A stretch of 64,000 nt of DNA from Opisthocomus hoazin (GCF_030867145.1 NC_134427.1:11183001-11247000); one strand, 5' to 3'; numbered from the stretch's first letter, positions 34,598 through 45,544 are shown. The notes: generated by a model from the letters alone, not told the origin. Program-made: numbers and translations.

Positions 34598-35325
34598 GCA
34601 GAGGGACCAATGGCGCTGACGGAGCCTCCGGATGAAGGGGCAGCGCCCATGGACGGTGTGGCACCGAGCCCGGAGACCTGGGGGATCCTGGCCCAGCCGG
34701 GTGCCCCACTCTCGCCCCGGCGCTTTCTTTTTTTCCTGTCTAACTTATGAGAAGTGCTTTGACTCTCCCGGCTCCTGGCCAGAGGGTCGCCCCGGGGTGT
34801 TGGTGAGGTGCAGGGGGGACACAGCGTAGCCCCTGTGCCTGTGCACTGGTGCGGGCGGGCAAGGGAGACTCCGCTGGCAGTGGGGCTGTGCCTCCCCGTG
34901 GGGTGATCGCATCCCCAGCGCTCCGCCTGCTGAGCACCCCGGGACTGACGACGAGCAGGGCTGGGCATCCACAGGCGGCTTGGCATCCAGAGTGCCCTGG
35001 AAAAGGCTCCCTCGCTGTGTCGAGAAGCGGCCCCGGGCCATGGTGCTACAGGCAGAAGGAGCGGGCAGGGTCTGGGGACCCGGCCTCGTGCTGGGTGTGG
35101 GCGCTGGGGCTGGTGCTGGCGCTCGGGGACCCCGGGGACTCCGGGGCCCCGGGCTGGAGACTTGGCACCTCTGCCCCCTCTTTGCGCTGCAGAGAATCTC
35201 TTTTGTGTCAGTCGTTTCTCTTTGCAGAGACGTTTTTTAAGCAGATCTTTAGTTCTTTACACACTAACGGAGTCGCCGCGTTTTGTCCTTTGTAAAGATT
35301 TTAAAACCAAGTGTTCTTGATATAA

Positions 35326-35331
35326 AATAAA
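35326..35331 (+). terminator. NLGN3: proximal NLGN3 poly(A) signal
   Basis: AATAAA about 780 nt after the stop codon. Use of this site is inferred from the hexamer only. Confidence 0.5.
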
Positions 35332-36367
35332 AAGCCAGTTAGAAGCCAGCGTGTGCGCACGGTGCGGGCCCCCCCGCAGCCCCTGCCAGCCGCGGCCAGG
35401 TACCCCGCAGGGCCCTGCCTCCTGCACCGCAGGGCTGCGCTCTTTTGTATTTTTTATATTCTCCCTCCCCTCTCGCCCATGCCCACGTATCTCAGCCAAA
35501 TAGCCCACCCGACGGCACCCCCTGCCCCGGCCTACCCCACTGCCACCACCACCCAGTGCAACCCACTGCCCCGCCTGGGCACCGCCCGCTATGAGCCCCA
35601 TCCGCCCACCCCATCGACCCAGGGCAGCCCCCCGCCCTCCCCAGCACCGCGTCCCAGTGCTCCCCACCCTGCCCTGCTCCCCCGGGAGCGTCCCACGTCC
35701 CTTCGCCACTGCCCCGGGCCAGGCTGTGCCCTCCCTGCCTGCAGAGCCCGCGGTTTGCAGTCTGTGGCAGGGCTGGGCAGCAATTTGGCCTCCCACCTCG
35801 TCCCCGCCGGGCCCTTTCCCCCCTCGCGGGGTGACCCCAGCTCTGGCATCTTGTGTGTGCGGCCAGGACAGACGCCTGGGCAGGGGCTGCTCAAGCGGGG
35901 CCGCTGCGAGTGATGCAGCCTGCGTGGGACTGGGGCACCCGTCCCGGGGCTGGGGCACCCGCTGGGCTGGTGGCAGCCACCGAACCGCACGCAGCTGCGG
36001 GTACCGGGGCTCACGGTGAGGGGCTTCAGTGCAGCCGGGCGTGGAGAAGGAGCTGCCCGGGAGCCCACATGGGGCACCCCAGTCTCAGCCCTCCATGGTG
36101 GGCGCTGGCACCTGGGGAGGCAGGAGGAAGGGACGGGTCCTCGCGGGGACACTGTACCTCGTCCCCGCGCAAGACGGTCCGGCTGGCAGACGCTGCCCGT
36201 GCTGGCAGCCGTGACGCACCGGTGCCGGCTGGCCCTACTGCCTGGGCCCAGCGCACCCCCAGCCCCGCACCCTGCCCCGGCCCCCGCCCCTGGGCTGGGC
36301 TGAGGGTGAGGATGCTCGTTGGAGAATGTATTTATACCCTGTCACCCGCGCAGAGTAACAAATTCCA

Positions 36368-36373
36368 AATAAA
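36368..36373 (+). terminator. NLGN3: distal NLGN3 poly(A) signal
   Basis: AATAAA followed 20-35 nt later by a GT-rich element. No NLGN3-like sequence follows it. Confidence 0.7.
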
Positions 36374-36390
36374 ACAGAAGTGATATTTTT

Positions 36391-38790
36391 AATAGTGGTG
36401 TGTCCCGCCTCTTCTTGCAGCGCGCAGGGGCCAGGGGCTCCCAGGCTGGATGGGGTGCCCTGTGCTGGCTCAGAGCCACCCCGGCCATGGCTGTGCCTGC
36501 TGGCAGAGGGTCCGAGCAGTCCCCATGTCCCTGGCACCCAACCCGCAGAGGCAGTGGGAGGACCCCAGTATCACCGCACCAGGTCGCAGTGCTGGACCCC
36601 CAGTACAGCACACATGCAAGCCAGCACCATGCAACTCAGGATTACCAACACCGGGTGCCACAGTGTGGAGGGTCTCCGAATGCCCCCAGCCCGGCTGCCC
36701 CCCACCTCCAGCACTGGGACCCCATGTGGGACCTCTTCTGCCCCACAGCCCCCTCCCACTGAACTCCCCCCTCCCCACCTTTCCCAGCCCAGCTCCCCTC
36801 CCCCTGCCTGCCAACCAGAAAAGCTGCTGGTTTCATTTCTTTTTAATGTAATTTCAACTGGAGTTGCCATGGAAACCAGGCATGGGGCCTGAATCGCCTC
36901 CAGGCAGCGTGCAGGCAGCAGAGCCAGGGCCGAGGCCCCGAGCCGCGGGGGGGTGGGGGGGGGGTGGGGGGGCAGGTCGGGGCTAGGCGAGAGCTGCGGG
37001 GGGGGTTGCATGGGGCGCTCTGCTCTGCTCTCCTGGGGGACCCTTGCAGCTGCAGTGCTACCGGCATGTTATCCTGCTCAGCACCATGCTCCAGCCCTGT
37101 GCCGGGGCCCCCCATGGCTTCTGGTGCTGCCCAGTGTGGGGGTCCCGCAGCCCCTGCCAGCCTGTGCCCTGTGTTCTGGAGCTGCAGCACACGATGGGCA
37201 GCATGGGCATGGCCTGGGGCACCAGCCTGAGGTGGCAGCAGGCCCCTCTCCATGGGGCAGATGGAGAGAGTGTGGAAGGTGCCGGAGGCAGGCAGGTTAC
37301 CATGCAGCACAGTGCCGTGCCGTGCTGCGAAGGGCAAGGATGCTGTGGCATGCCTGGGACACGCAGCAGCAGAGCCAAGCCACAGTGGGACTCCAATGGG
37401 CGATGGGACTCCTACGCAGAACACAGGGCTGCCTTCCCGTCGGCTTTTCCATGCCAACAGGCAGACCTGCTCCCTGAGGGCTCAGGTCTATGGGCAGGGG
37501 GGGTGCCTGCCCACCCTGAACCCTGACCCACAGCCCCATCCAGCACTGCCCCAATTGCTGGCCCCTCTGGTGTCATCCACCCAGCAGCCCCAGGGCTGCG
37601 GTCCCAGGGCCCTCCCTTGCAGTCACTGGATGCCCCTTTTTAGTGACCAGCTGCAAGAGCAACCAAGATGAAAAGCCCACATCAGGCCACAGAGTTGTGT
37701 TTCCATGGAAATGCTGGTGCTCCACAGCACAGCTCCAGCAGCACTCACCTCGCCGTGTGTGAGCAGCAGGCCCAGCCCTGCCTGGCAGCCAGTTGCCCAT
37801 CCCGGTAACACTGGCATCACTGCCAGCTGCCCACACTGCGGAGCCTAGTGTCCTCTTGAAGGCAAGATGCCTTTCTGGCCCAGAACAGGGGCTTGCCCTG
37901 CCCTTCTGTCCCCACTCCTCATCCTTGCATGGCCCCAGCTGTGTGCTGTCTCCATGTGCCAGCACGGCCACCCCAGCTAGGACCCCAAGGGCAAGCTGGT
38001 GACAGAGGTCACGTTGCTATTATGCTACTGCCTTTGCAAAACCTCCGAGCCTGCCATCTGTCCGGGGTGTCCTTGACCATCAGCAGCATTTCTTTGGAGA
38101 CCTGGCAAAGCCCAGGGGACAGGGTCCTGGAGGGTATGCGCAGTTAACATCTGTGGGATGACTGTGGGACATCCTCAGCTTCAGGGCACATGATTAGAGC
38201 TGCTGGCAAAGAGAAGCGTAAGGGAACTGAACCGCAAAGGTGTCCCTGGCATGGGGAGGGGATGTACAGCGGCATCACCAGGACAGCGTCCTGGCCGTTG
38301 TCCTCGCAGCCCTGATGGACCCAGGACAGAGGGCAGCAGACCCGCAGGCAGGCAGGACAAGCTGTTACACCGTGTGCTGCAACCTCCTCTGCTCCGTGCT
38401 GCAGTGGCACGAAGGATTTCTGTGCTCACCCGCTGCCAATGCCCTTCCTGGCAGGGCAGACTCAGACCAGAGGGTTTCGTCTCTCTGAGGGCAGCAGCCT
38501 GGATCCAGGGACGCCTTATGCTGCCGTCAGCCCAAGCCTGTGCCGCAGCGGCCGTCCGGGCTGGCAGCTGAGGCTGAGCCACGCACGGGGCCACCCCCGC
38601 CCGGGGCTGGGCAAGGTGGACGCTGAGAGCCCTTTTCCTCCCTGCAGCGGGGGTGTTTTGGTGACGGCTGGAGCTCAGTTTCCCCCCCATCCCGACGCAG
38701 ACTGCTGGGCTGTGAGGTCTCTGACCCCAGCGAGCTGTCACCCCCATCCTGCCACGCAAACGCTGCCTCAGCGCTGCCCATCTCACCGGC
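36391..38790. other. intergenic, NLGN3 to connexins
   Basis: No gene recognised. It contains a long G-tract cluster at 36947-36974 and otherwise ordinary GC-rich sequence. Confidence 0.55.
36947..36974 (+). repeat. poly-G tract cluster
   Basis: Runs of 6-10 G separated by single T residues, with another seven-or-more G run at about 36998. A strong G-quadruplex candidate about 600 bp after the NLGN3 distal poly(A) signal. Confidence 0.8.
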
Positions 38791-40435
38791 TTGGCACGGC
38801 CTCCCGCCCTGTACTGCGCCTTCAGACACCAGGTTCACCTCACGAATAACGCCATGAACGAGGAGCGCGGTTCCGGACCGGGCAGCTGTCCGAGCACGGC
38901 TCTCCGCGGCAGCGCGGGCCGCTCCTTGCAGCCAGTCCCGACCACCGGCCTCTGCCAACGGCGGCCGGGGCCGGGCACGGGGCTCAGCCGCAGCCCCGGG
39001 CGGGCGAGGGTGCTGCCGCGCTCCGGCCCGTCCCCGGGGCTCCCAGTGCTCCCCGCACCGCCCGGGGGGGCGCGGGGCGGGCACCGGCCCGGGCAGCAAA
39101 GCCCCGGCTTCCTCCTCCCCCTTTCCAGTTTTTTATCGTTTTTATTACATTTTGAGGTGGATTCACACGCGTTGAGCCCCGCGGGTGCTGCCGCGGGCGG
39201 GTGCGGCCCCGCCTCCCCCCGTCCCCCCGTCTCAGCCCCCCGGCCCCGCCGCCCCCGGCCCCGCCGCCCCCCGGCCCGGCCCTGCCCCGCAGCGCCACCT
39301 GCTGCCACGGCCGGGCGCAGCCTGCTCGGGGGAGGCGGCGACCACCACCCCCGCCCCGCACTGCCCGCGGCCCCCCGCCCGCTCCCCGGAGCCTCCCAAT
39401 GGCCCCTCCCAGCCTGGCCCCACTAGCCCGTGACTACGCCGCCCCGCCCAGTCTGTCCCCCGACACCCCCCAGTGCCCCCGCCCCGCCCCCCGCTCCGGG
39501 CAGGGCCCCCCCGGTCCCAGGGTGCGGGGCCAGGGTGGTGCCGGCGGCTGCGGCCGCTGCCGCTCCCCACCGGACGCTGCTGACTCAGCGGCTTATCGAG
39601 GGCGGCCCCGCCCGCCCCGCACCCCCGGCATCCCCGGCCCCTCACTGCCCACCGCCCCGCCGCGCTGCGGGGACACCCCCCCCACACCTCGTCGCCCCCC
39701 TGCAGTGCCACCCTGCCGTCCTCACGCGGGGGACAGCGGCAGCACTGCCATCCTCATGCCGGGGATGGGGTGAGGGGTCCCGCAGCCCTCCTCGGGGCCC
39801 CGAAGTGCGGGCCCCAGGGTCGCCGCGTCGCAGCCCGTCGCAGGGCCGCGCCGGGTGCTGGGCAGCGGGACCTTGGCGGGCCGTTAGCCGGGTTAATCGT
39901 TGACAGGCTGTTTGCGTTTGCCGGCTGCACTCTCACGCATGAAACCGGGGTGTCGGTGGCTCCCCGGGGACCAGCCGGCAGCCCGCAGCAGCTGATCGAG
40001 CTGCCGTGCGTGCTGGGGGTGCCCAGAGCCGTGCCCCGGGGTGGGGAGGGTGGCCCCGCCATGGTGCCTGTGCCTGGCTTGCGGGGGGCGTCGCGGGAAG
40101 GATGCTCACAGCGGGGAAGCGCGGCGAAGGGGGCCGCAGAGCTCCCGCGGGGACCATTCTGGGGGGCTGGCCCTGCCTCGGTGCTGCCGTGGCCCCTGGG
40201 CTGTCCCTGGGGGCTGCTCAGCCGCGGCGGTGGGTGCCGGGGGGTGCCTCGGTGGTGGGAGGGCAGGCTGGACACACCTGCCGTGTTTACTTAGCAGGGA
40301 GCAAGTCCTGGAAGGAGCGAGGCTGTTTGGGAGGGGGTGGGTGACGCACCGGAGGGCAGGATAAAGTCCAGGGTGCCGTGCTGGAGGCTGAGGTTGCGGC
40401 GTTCCCCGAACTTTGCCTGTCCTGGTGCTGAGGTG
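38790..40435 (+). promoter_or_regulatory. CpG-rich block, candidate distal GJB1 promoter
   Basis: The longest CpG-dense stretch in the window (densest about 38860-40100), without a recognisable coding sequence. It contains a MARE-like TGCTGACTCAGC at 39578-39589, an HNF1-like GTTAATCGTTGAC at 39892-39904 (two mismatches to the palindrome) and TGACGCA at 40342-40348. A donor-like CTGAG|GTGAGA sits at 40432/40433. Mammalian GJB1 has a distal liver-type promoter regulated by HNF1, so this is a reasonable equivalent, but that is inference. It could also start an unrecognised non-coding transcript. Confidence 0.4.
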
Positions 40436-41514
40436 AGAGCCTGGTGGGCACAGCACCCCTGTGGGGGTGACCACACGTCCCCCCTGCTGAGGGGCACCGG
40501 GGGGGGGGGGTGTCCAGGGTGGGGGCCACCGAAGGGCTTGGCTGTGGGCCAAGGAGGGCAGAGCAGGGGATGCTGGCCCCCACGGGGGGAGAGGGCTGAG
40601 GAGCAGCACGTGGCCTGGGCACCAGCTGCCCTCCCCATGGCTTCACTGGAGGGTCTTTGCCCACCACCATTTGCGCAGCTCCAGGTGCTCGCACCCTGGG
40701 CTGAGGGGTGGAGGTGGCATTTGGGGACGGCACTGTTGCCCCACCATGCTACAGGCACCCCGCTGGGAGGTTTTACTGGATGTGCTGCTTCCCACCTGTG
40801 GCTGGTGACAAAACCCGAGGGACATGGCACCATCCCCGTGGGGATGGGGCACAGCATGACAGTGTGGCTGGGACACCAGCCCTGAGGGACATGGGCACGG
40901 GTGGGGTCTGCGAGCACAGGGGCTGTTGCCCCCACCAGCATGTCCAAGCTGTGGGGCAGCACCAGCGGCCTCCCTGCCCCGTTCCCGGGAGAGGAGCAGG
41001 GCTCCTGCGGCGCATGGCTCCCAGCATGGAGCGCAGCCCCTGCTAGCGCACAGCCAGCGTCATCCTGCCAGACTCTTTCCCATGTTCCCAGCAGGACGGG
41101 GCGCAAGCAGGGCAGCTCCGGTGCCCTGGCAGCCGTTGCTTCTGGCACCAACCCCCCCGGCAGCAGAGCCTCGAGGGCACGGCGGGACCCACAGGGGCTG
41201 TGCACCGTGCACCCAGCCCCACGAGTCCCCACAGACTGCTCAGAGCCACGCTGCGGAGCGGCCAAACCCTGGCTTCGGTCAGGGTGCCCCATTCCGTTCC
41301 TGTGGGATGGGCGCGCAGATGGGAGCTGCCATGCCCCCTGGGGAAGGGACCCCCCCAGGCACCCCCGGTGGCTGCCCAGCCCGGTGATGCCGGCGGCGCG
41401 GGTCCTGCCGGGCAGAGCGACGAGCACCCTGCGGCCGGCAGCCGGGGGGCCATGCGGCACGGGGCGAGGCGGGAGCGGGTGCGGGGCTGGGCGGTGGGAA
41501 TGCAGCACACAGGC
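40436..41514. other. region between candidate GJB1 promoters
   Basis: GC-rich sequence with a poly-G run at about 40499-40510. No gene or repeat recognised. Confidence 0.5.
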
Positions 41515-41645
41515 ACTTTGTTTAGCCGGGGTGGGCGGAAGTCAGGGCGTTGGATCTGAATGCTAAAGTGTGTTGTTCAGGGGCTGATAAAGGCCCCATT
41601 GTATGTAAATAGTTTATAAAGCAGCATATGACTTCCAGTGCAGGG
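41515..41645 (+). promoter_or_regulatory. GJB1: candidate proximal GJB1 promoter
   Basis: A TATA-like TTTATAAA lies at 41613-41620. Upstream are SOX-type sites (CTTTGTT at 41516-41522, CATTGT at 41597-41602) and an EGR-like GGGTGGGCG at 41529-41537. The proximal promoter of mammalian GJB1 is driven by SOX10 and EGR2 in Schwann cells. The clustering and position, 0.8 kb before the ATG, fit, but none of the sites is experimentally supported here. Confidence 0.45.
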
Positions 41646-41754
41646 CAGTGGCGGATAGAGACGAGGGCAGGCGGAGCAGAGATCTCTTGCGGGAGACATG
41701 AGACCTTAGAGGGGCTGCTGGGGGCAGCTCGCAAGGACCCTTCCTCACCGGCAG
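41645..41754 (+). other. GJB1: candidate GJB1 non-coding exon 1
   Basis: The start is estimated 25-30 nt after the TATA-like box. The end is the donor CCGGCAG|GTATGC at 41754/41755. It would splice to the acceptor CACTCCTGCAG at 42441, giving a 5' UTR of about 120 nt. GJB1 in mammals also has a non-coding first exon and an uninterrupted coding exon. Confidence 0.45.
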
Positions 41755-42453
41755 GTATGCGCCGCCGGGACCCTTCACACCAGGGGCAGCCATAGAGTGG
41801 GTCCCAGGCCTCTGGCCTCACGGCTTAGGGTGGGAAGCAGCTCCTGGGGCTGCTCAGTGACAGCGGGTGGTCCCAGCAGGGTGGAGGTCTGTGCTTGGGG
41901 TGCGGGGTCACCCCATGCTCCCCAGGCAGGGATGGCTCTAGGAGAGTGACAACGCATGGCTGCACAGCGGGTCCCCCCAGCTCGGAGCTCCCTGGCCCCA
42001 CTCTTGCAGGGAACAGGGGGATGAGGGCAGGGAGCTGCTGATGCAGAGGAGCCCGCGGAACTCTTTGGCTCCATCTCTAGCCAGAGAGCTCAGTGCTGGG
42101 TGCAGACTGGGGGTTCCTGCAGCGGTGTGGGAGCTTCACCCCTATCTTCTGTGGCAGCCGTGGGTCAGGACCCCCGTGACAGTGTGGGGTGGCAGGGCAG
42201 GAGCAGTGGGCACTGCAGGGCCAACCGGTCTCCTGCCTGCTTGGGCCAAATGCTGCCCTGAGCTGTGTCAGCAGCGGGAGCCACACTACTGTCCTGCCGT
42301 CCATCCATCCTGCTGTCCACCTACCAGGGCTGCAGCAGCTGGTTGCTGCCAGGGCTGCTGCCACCAGGGCGGGGATGTGGTGGCTGTCTGCCACAGGCCC
42401 TTCCCGCGCCTAACACCGTCTCTCACTGCTCACTCCTGCAGACGTGAGGAACG

Positions 42454-43290
42454 ATGAACTGGGCCGGCCTCTACACAGTGCTGAGTGGGGTGAACCGCCA
42501 CTCCACCGCCATCGGGCGCATCTGGCTCTCTGTCATCTTCATCTTCCGGATAATGGTGCTGGTGGTGGCAGCCGAGAGCGTCTGGGGGGACGAGAAGTCT
42601 GCCTTTACCTGCAACACCCAGCAGCCCGGCTGCAACAGTGTCTGCTATGACCACTTCTTCCCCATCTCCCACATCCGTCTGTGGGCCCTGCAGCTCATCC
42701 TTGTCACCACACCAGCCCTCCTCGTAGCCATGCACGTGGCCTACCAGCAGCACCAGGAGAAGAAGCTGCTGGTGCTGACAGGGCATGGGGACCCCAAGCA
42801 TATGGAGGAAGTTAAGAAGCACAAGATGCGCATATCGGGTTCGCTGTGGTGGACATACGTCTGCAGCGTGGTCTTCAGGCTGCTCTTTGAGGCTGTGTTC
42901 ATGTACATCTTCTACATGCTCTACCCAGGCTACCAGATGGTGCGGCTGGTCAAGTGCGAGGCTTACCCCTGCCCCAACACCGTTGACTGCTTCATCTCAC
43001 GGCCCACTGAGAAGACTATCTTCACTGTCTTCATGCTGGTCACCTCCAGCATCTGCATCTTCCTCAACATGGCGGAGCTGGTCTACCTGGTGGTGCGGGC
43101 CTGTGCCCGCCGCGGCCAGCACAACTCCAATCCCCCGTCGGGGAAGGGCTCCTTCTACGGGCAGAAGCTCTCCGAGTACAAGCAGAATGAGATCAACCAG
43201 CTGCTGACGGAGCAGGACGGCTCGCTCAAGGACATGCTGCGCCGCAACCCTGGGCTGCAGGAGAAGGGCGACCGCTGCTCTGCCTGCTAG
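42454..43290 (+). CDS. GJB1: gap junction protein beta 1 (connexin 32)
   Basis: Four-pass membrane protein whose hexamers form gap-junction hemichannels in hepatocytes and in myelinating glia (paranodes and incisures). The 278 aa product (human 283) starts [20 protein letters not shown], matching connexin 32. Transmembrane segments lie at about 22-42, 75-95, 131-152 and 189-212. Extracellular loop cysteines C53, C60, C64 and C168, C173, C179 are all present with canonical spacing. SRPTEKTIF at the start of TM4 is intact. The C-terminal tail keeps [19 protein letters not shown] and the terminal CSAC, whose cysteine is prenylated in connexin 32. The five-residue shortfall is in the tail before EKGDRCSAC. 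The reading frame has no intron. Confidence 0.97.
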   Translation: MNWAGLYTVLSGVNRHSTAIGRIWLSVIFIFRIMVLVVAAESVWGDEKSAFTCNTQQPGCNSVCYDHFFPISHIRLWALQLILVTTPALLVAMHVAYQQHQEKKLLVLTGHGDPKHMEEVKKHKMRISGSLWWTYVCSVVFRLLFEAVFMYIFYMLYPGYQMVRLVKCEAYPCPNTVDCFISRPTEKTIFTVFMLVTSSICIFLNMAELVYLVVRACARRGQHNSNPPSGKGSFYGQKLSEYKQNEINQLLTEQDGSLKDMLRRNPGLQEKGDRCSAC

Positions 43291-43427
43291 GGCCAGTGCC
43301 CTGGGGGGTCCAGCCCTTGCCCCCACCCCACAGCTGCCCCATGGCCCTGTGCTGTCCCTGTCCCATGGATAGCATCCCTCAGGTGCCAGTCCGGCCCTCA
43401 CGGATGGCCAGGAGGGCATCTCGGGCC

Positions 43428-43433
43428 ATTAAA
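43428..43433 (+). terminator. GJB1: candidate GJB1 poly(A) signal
   Basis: ATTAAA, a common variant hexamer, 138 nt after the stop. Confidence 0.5.
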
Positions 43434-43450
43434 TCTCCATTCTCAGGTGC

Positions 43451-44231
43451 TGCCTCCCTCCTTTCTGCTCTGGCTGGGACATGCTGGGTGTTGGGGTGCC
43501 GGTGTGGGGTGCCCACCCCTGCACCCTAGCCCACGTGGGTGTCACCAGGGGCTGTGGTGGTTGCAGTGCTCGGGCCAGGCTGTGGCCATGGCTGCGGTGC
43601 CCTGGCAGCCGGCATGCAGGAGCAGTGACCCCTGTGTGGCATTGAGCAGTGTCCAAGGGCTCGCACTCCCCCAGCACCAGACCCTGCAGCCCCAAATATA
43701 TTTAGAAAAGTGCCCAGACCAAAAATAGAGGGAAAAAGTTTCCCCAGTGGCTGTTTCTTCTGCCAGTCACAGCAAAAGCCAATGGGGCACGCAGCTGCCT
43801 CCTGCCCCAATAACCCCACGCCCGCTGTCGGGTGGACTGTCGGATGGAGCCGGGTGGACCTGTCCACACCCCACCGAGGAGCCGGGGATCAGCCGGGAAG
43901 GGGCCTCGCAGCATCCTGCACTGCCCCGCCGAGCGGAGCTGACAGCACGGGAGCACTGGGCTCTGCCCCACGTGCCCGCCAACGGTGAGGGGTCCCCATG
44001 CCGGATTGCCACCACGGTGTCCTCCACCAGTGTGGTGGGGCTGCTTTCTGCCAGAGGCCTTTGCGCCTGCTGCCTTCTCCGCAGCAAGTTAGGGGGTCCC
44101 ATGGGACACAGGGTGGGGATGCTCCAGGGACAGCCCCGGGTTGGCTCCCTGCATGCCCGCCTGGCTGGGGGATGGGGGGATGGTTTGGCGGGTCATGGGG
44201 CGGCCGTGTCTGGAGGGCGGCTGTCTTGCAG
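43451..44231 (+). promoter_or_regulatory. spacer, candidate promoter of second connexin
   Basis: 781 nt between the GJB1 poly(A) region and the next coding exon. A TATA-like AAATATATTTAG lies at about 43694-43705. A donor-like AACG|GTGAGG is at 43984/43985. The acceptor GTCTTGCAG ends at 44231, 18 nt before the ATG. This mirrors the GJB1 arrangement of a non-coding first exon. Assignment is tentative; the gene could also be co-transcribed with GJB1. Confidence 0.35.
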
Positions 44232-44249
44232 GGCACCGCAGCGTGTGCC

Positions 44250-45146
44250 ATGGGGGACTGGACCCTGCTGGGGAGGCTGCTGGAGAGCGCCCAGGAGCAC
44301 TCCACAGTGGTGGGCAAGGTCTGGCTCACCGTCCTCTTCGTCTTCCGCATCCTGGTGCTGGGGGCAGCCGCCGAGCGGGTCTGGGGTGACGAGCTGTCTG
44401 GCTTCTCCTGCGACACGCAGCAGCCCGGCTGCCAGAATGCCTGCTACGACAGCACCTTCCCCATCTCCCACCTCCACTTCTGGGTCCTGCAGATCATCTT
44501 CGTCTCTACCCCCAGCCTAGTATACCTGGGCCACATCCTGCACCTGGTGCATCTGGAGGAGAAGGCACAGCAGCAAGCGGCGGCATGGGCCAGCAGCAGG
44601 GCCAGGCGGCAGCGCCCCAGGCAGCCCCGGCTCCCTGCAGGGAACGTGCAGGGACAGGTCTGCATGCGGGGGGCCATCCTGAGGACGTATTTCTGCAACG
44701 TCATCTTCAAGGCTCTCTTGGAAGTGGGCTTCATTGTGGGCCAGTACGTCTTGTATGGGTTCCAGCTGAAGCCCCTCTACACCTGCAGCCGCTGGCCCTG
44801 CCCCAACACTGTCAACTGCTTCATCTCCCGACCCACCGAGAAGACCATCTTCATCCTCTTCATGCTGGGGGTGGCCTGCGTGTCCCTGTTGCTCAACCTG
44901 GTGGAGATCTACCACCTGGGTCTCACCAAGTGTCGACAGGTGCCAGGCCCCAAGTCTCATGTCCTGCCCAGTCCTGGTGGCCCCATGGGGCCCTGCAGCA
45001 CCCATGTCACCCTGCCCAGCAGTGGCAGCCCTGTGGCTGCTGGCAGAACCCCCCATGGCCTGGTACCCCTGGGGAAGGCGGGTGCATGGCTGGGGGTGGC
45101 CAGCGGGTCCCACAGGAAGACACGAGCAGCAGACCTGGCAGTGTGA
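44250..45146 (+). CDS. alpha-type connexin next to GJB1
   Basis: A second intact connexin on the same strand, 960 nt after GJB1. The start [20 protein letters not shown] is diagnostic of the alpha (GJA) group and closest by eye to connexin 37. Loop cysteines are canonical (C54, C61, C65; C179, C184, C190), SRPTEKTIF is intact, and the cytoplasmic loop is Gln/Arg-rich (about 104-138). Transmembrane segments lie at about 22-42, 76-97, 148-172 and 200-222. The frame is 298 aa, but after Gln230 (CRQ) the tail is Gly/Pro/Ser-rich and unlike known connexins. A donor-like CAG|GTGCCA sits exactly there (44939/44940), so the annotated tail may be intron read-through. Kozak context GTGCCATGG is good. 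I do not assign an ortholog; a non-mammalian GJA class lost from mammals is possible. Confidence 0.88.
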   Translation: MGDWTLLGRLLESAQEHSTVVGKVWLTVLFVFRILVLGAAAERVWGDELSGFSCDTQQPGCQNACYDSTFPISHLHFWVLQIIFVSTPSLVYLGHILHLVHLEEKAQQQAAAWASSRARRQRPRQPRLPAGNVQGQVCMRGAILRTYFCNVIFKALLEVGFIVGQYVLYGFQLKPLYTCSRWPCPNTVNCFISRPTEKTIFILFMLGVACVSLLLNLVEIYHLGLTKCRQVPGPKSHVLPSPGGPMGPCSTHVTLPSSGSPVAAGRTPHGLVPLGKAGAWLGVASGSHRKTRAADLAV

Positions 45147-45368
45147 ACGTAGCCTGCCTGGATGCTCAGGGATGGGTGACGCATGGGCAGCCACAGTTGT
45201 GGTTCTGTCTCCAGGCCCTGCCAGACTCGTGGCATGGACCCCACGGCCAGTGCGAGAGATGGGCATGGCCCTGGGGACACGGCTCGGCTGCTCCCCATGC
45301 TCCTGGGAGCAGCAGGGGCTGAGAGTAGGGTCGGGCTGGGGCAGGGGCATGTCAGCCCTGGGGGAGCA

Positions 45369-45374
45369 AATAAA
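45369..45374 (+). terminator. poly(A) signal of the alpha connexin
   Basis: AATAAA 223 nt after the 45146 stop. It lies about 190 nt from the oppositely oriented ZMYM3 poly(A) signal. Confidence 0.6.
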
Positions 45375-45544
45375 CACCCACTGCACCTCACTCGACTCCT
45401 GCTCTGCCCACAGACACCGCGGCATTGCTCTCTGACTGGTCCATCCCCTGGAAATGTGGCGTGGCCAGGGCTGCGCCACCGCCGGGTTGGGTTGGGCTGC
45501 AGCCCTATGGGCAAGCCACACCAGGTGGGAAAAGCAGGGGCTGC

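Larger units (their letters stand above)
34545..36390 (+). other. NLGN3: NLGN3 3' UTR
   Basis: Non-coding sequence after the stop with two poly(A) signals, at 35326-35331 and 36368-36373. The second is followed by a GT-rich stretch (GTGGTGTGTC) typical of a cleavage site, so it is probably the main distal end. A CA/GC-rich microsatellite lies at 34558-34597. Confidence 0.75.
42442..43450 (+). other. GJB1: GJB1 exon 2 (coding exon with UTRs)
   Basis: Acceptor CTCACTCCTGCAG ends at 42441. The exon then has 12 nt of 5' UTR, the whole reading frame and a short 3' UTR, with ATTAAA at 43428-43433. A longer 3' UTR is possible. Confidence 0.7.

Noticed and set aside
38791-39426. Long open frame in the CpG block (about 211 codons)
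   Set aside because: Pro/Arg/Ala-biased composition as expected from GC-rich DNA with few stops; other frames are equally open and no family is recognised.
40291-41508. 405-codon minus-strand frame upstream of GJB1
   Set aside because: Low-complexity Pro/Gly/Ala translation of GC-rich DNA with no domain, and it spans the likely GJB1 promoter region.
43998-44249. 84-codon N-terminal extension of the alpha connexin
   Set aside because: Connexins begin at MGDW; the extension is not connexin-like and contains the acceptor at 44231.
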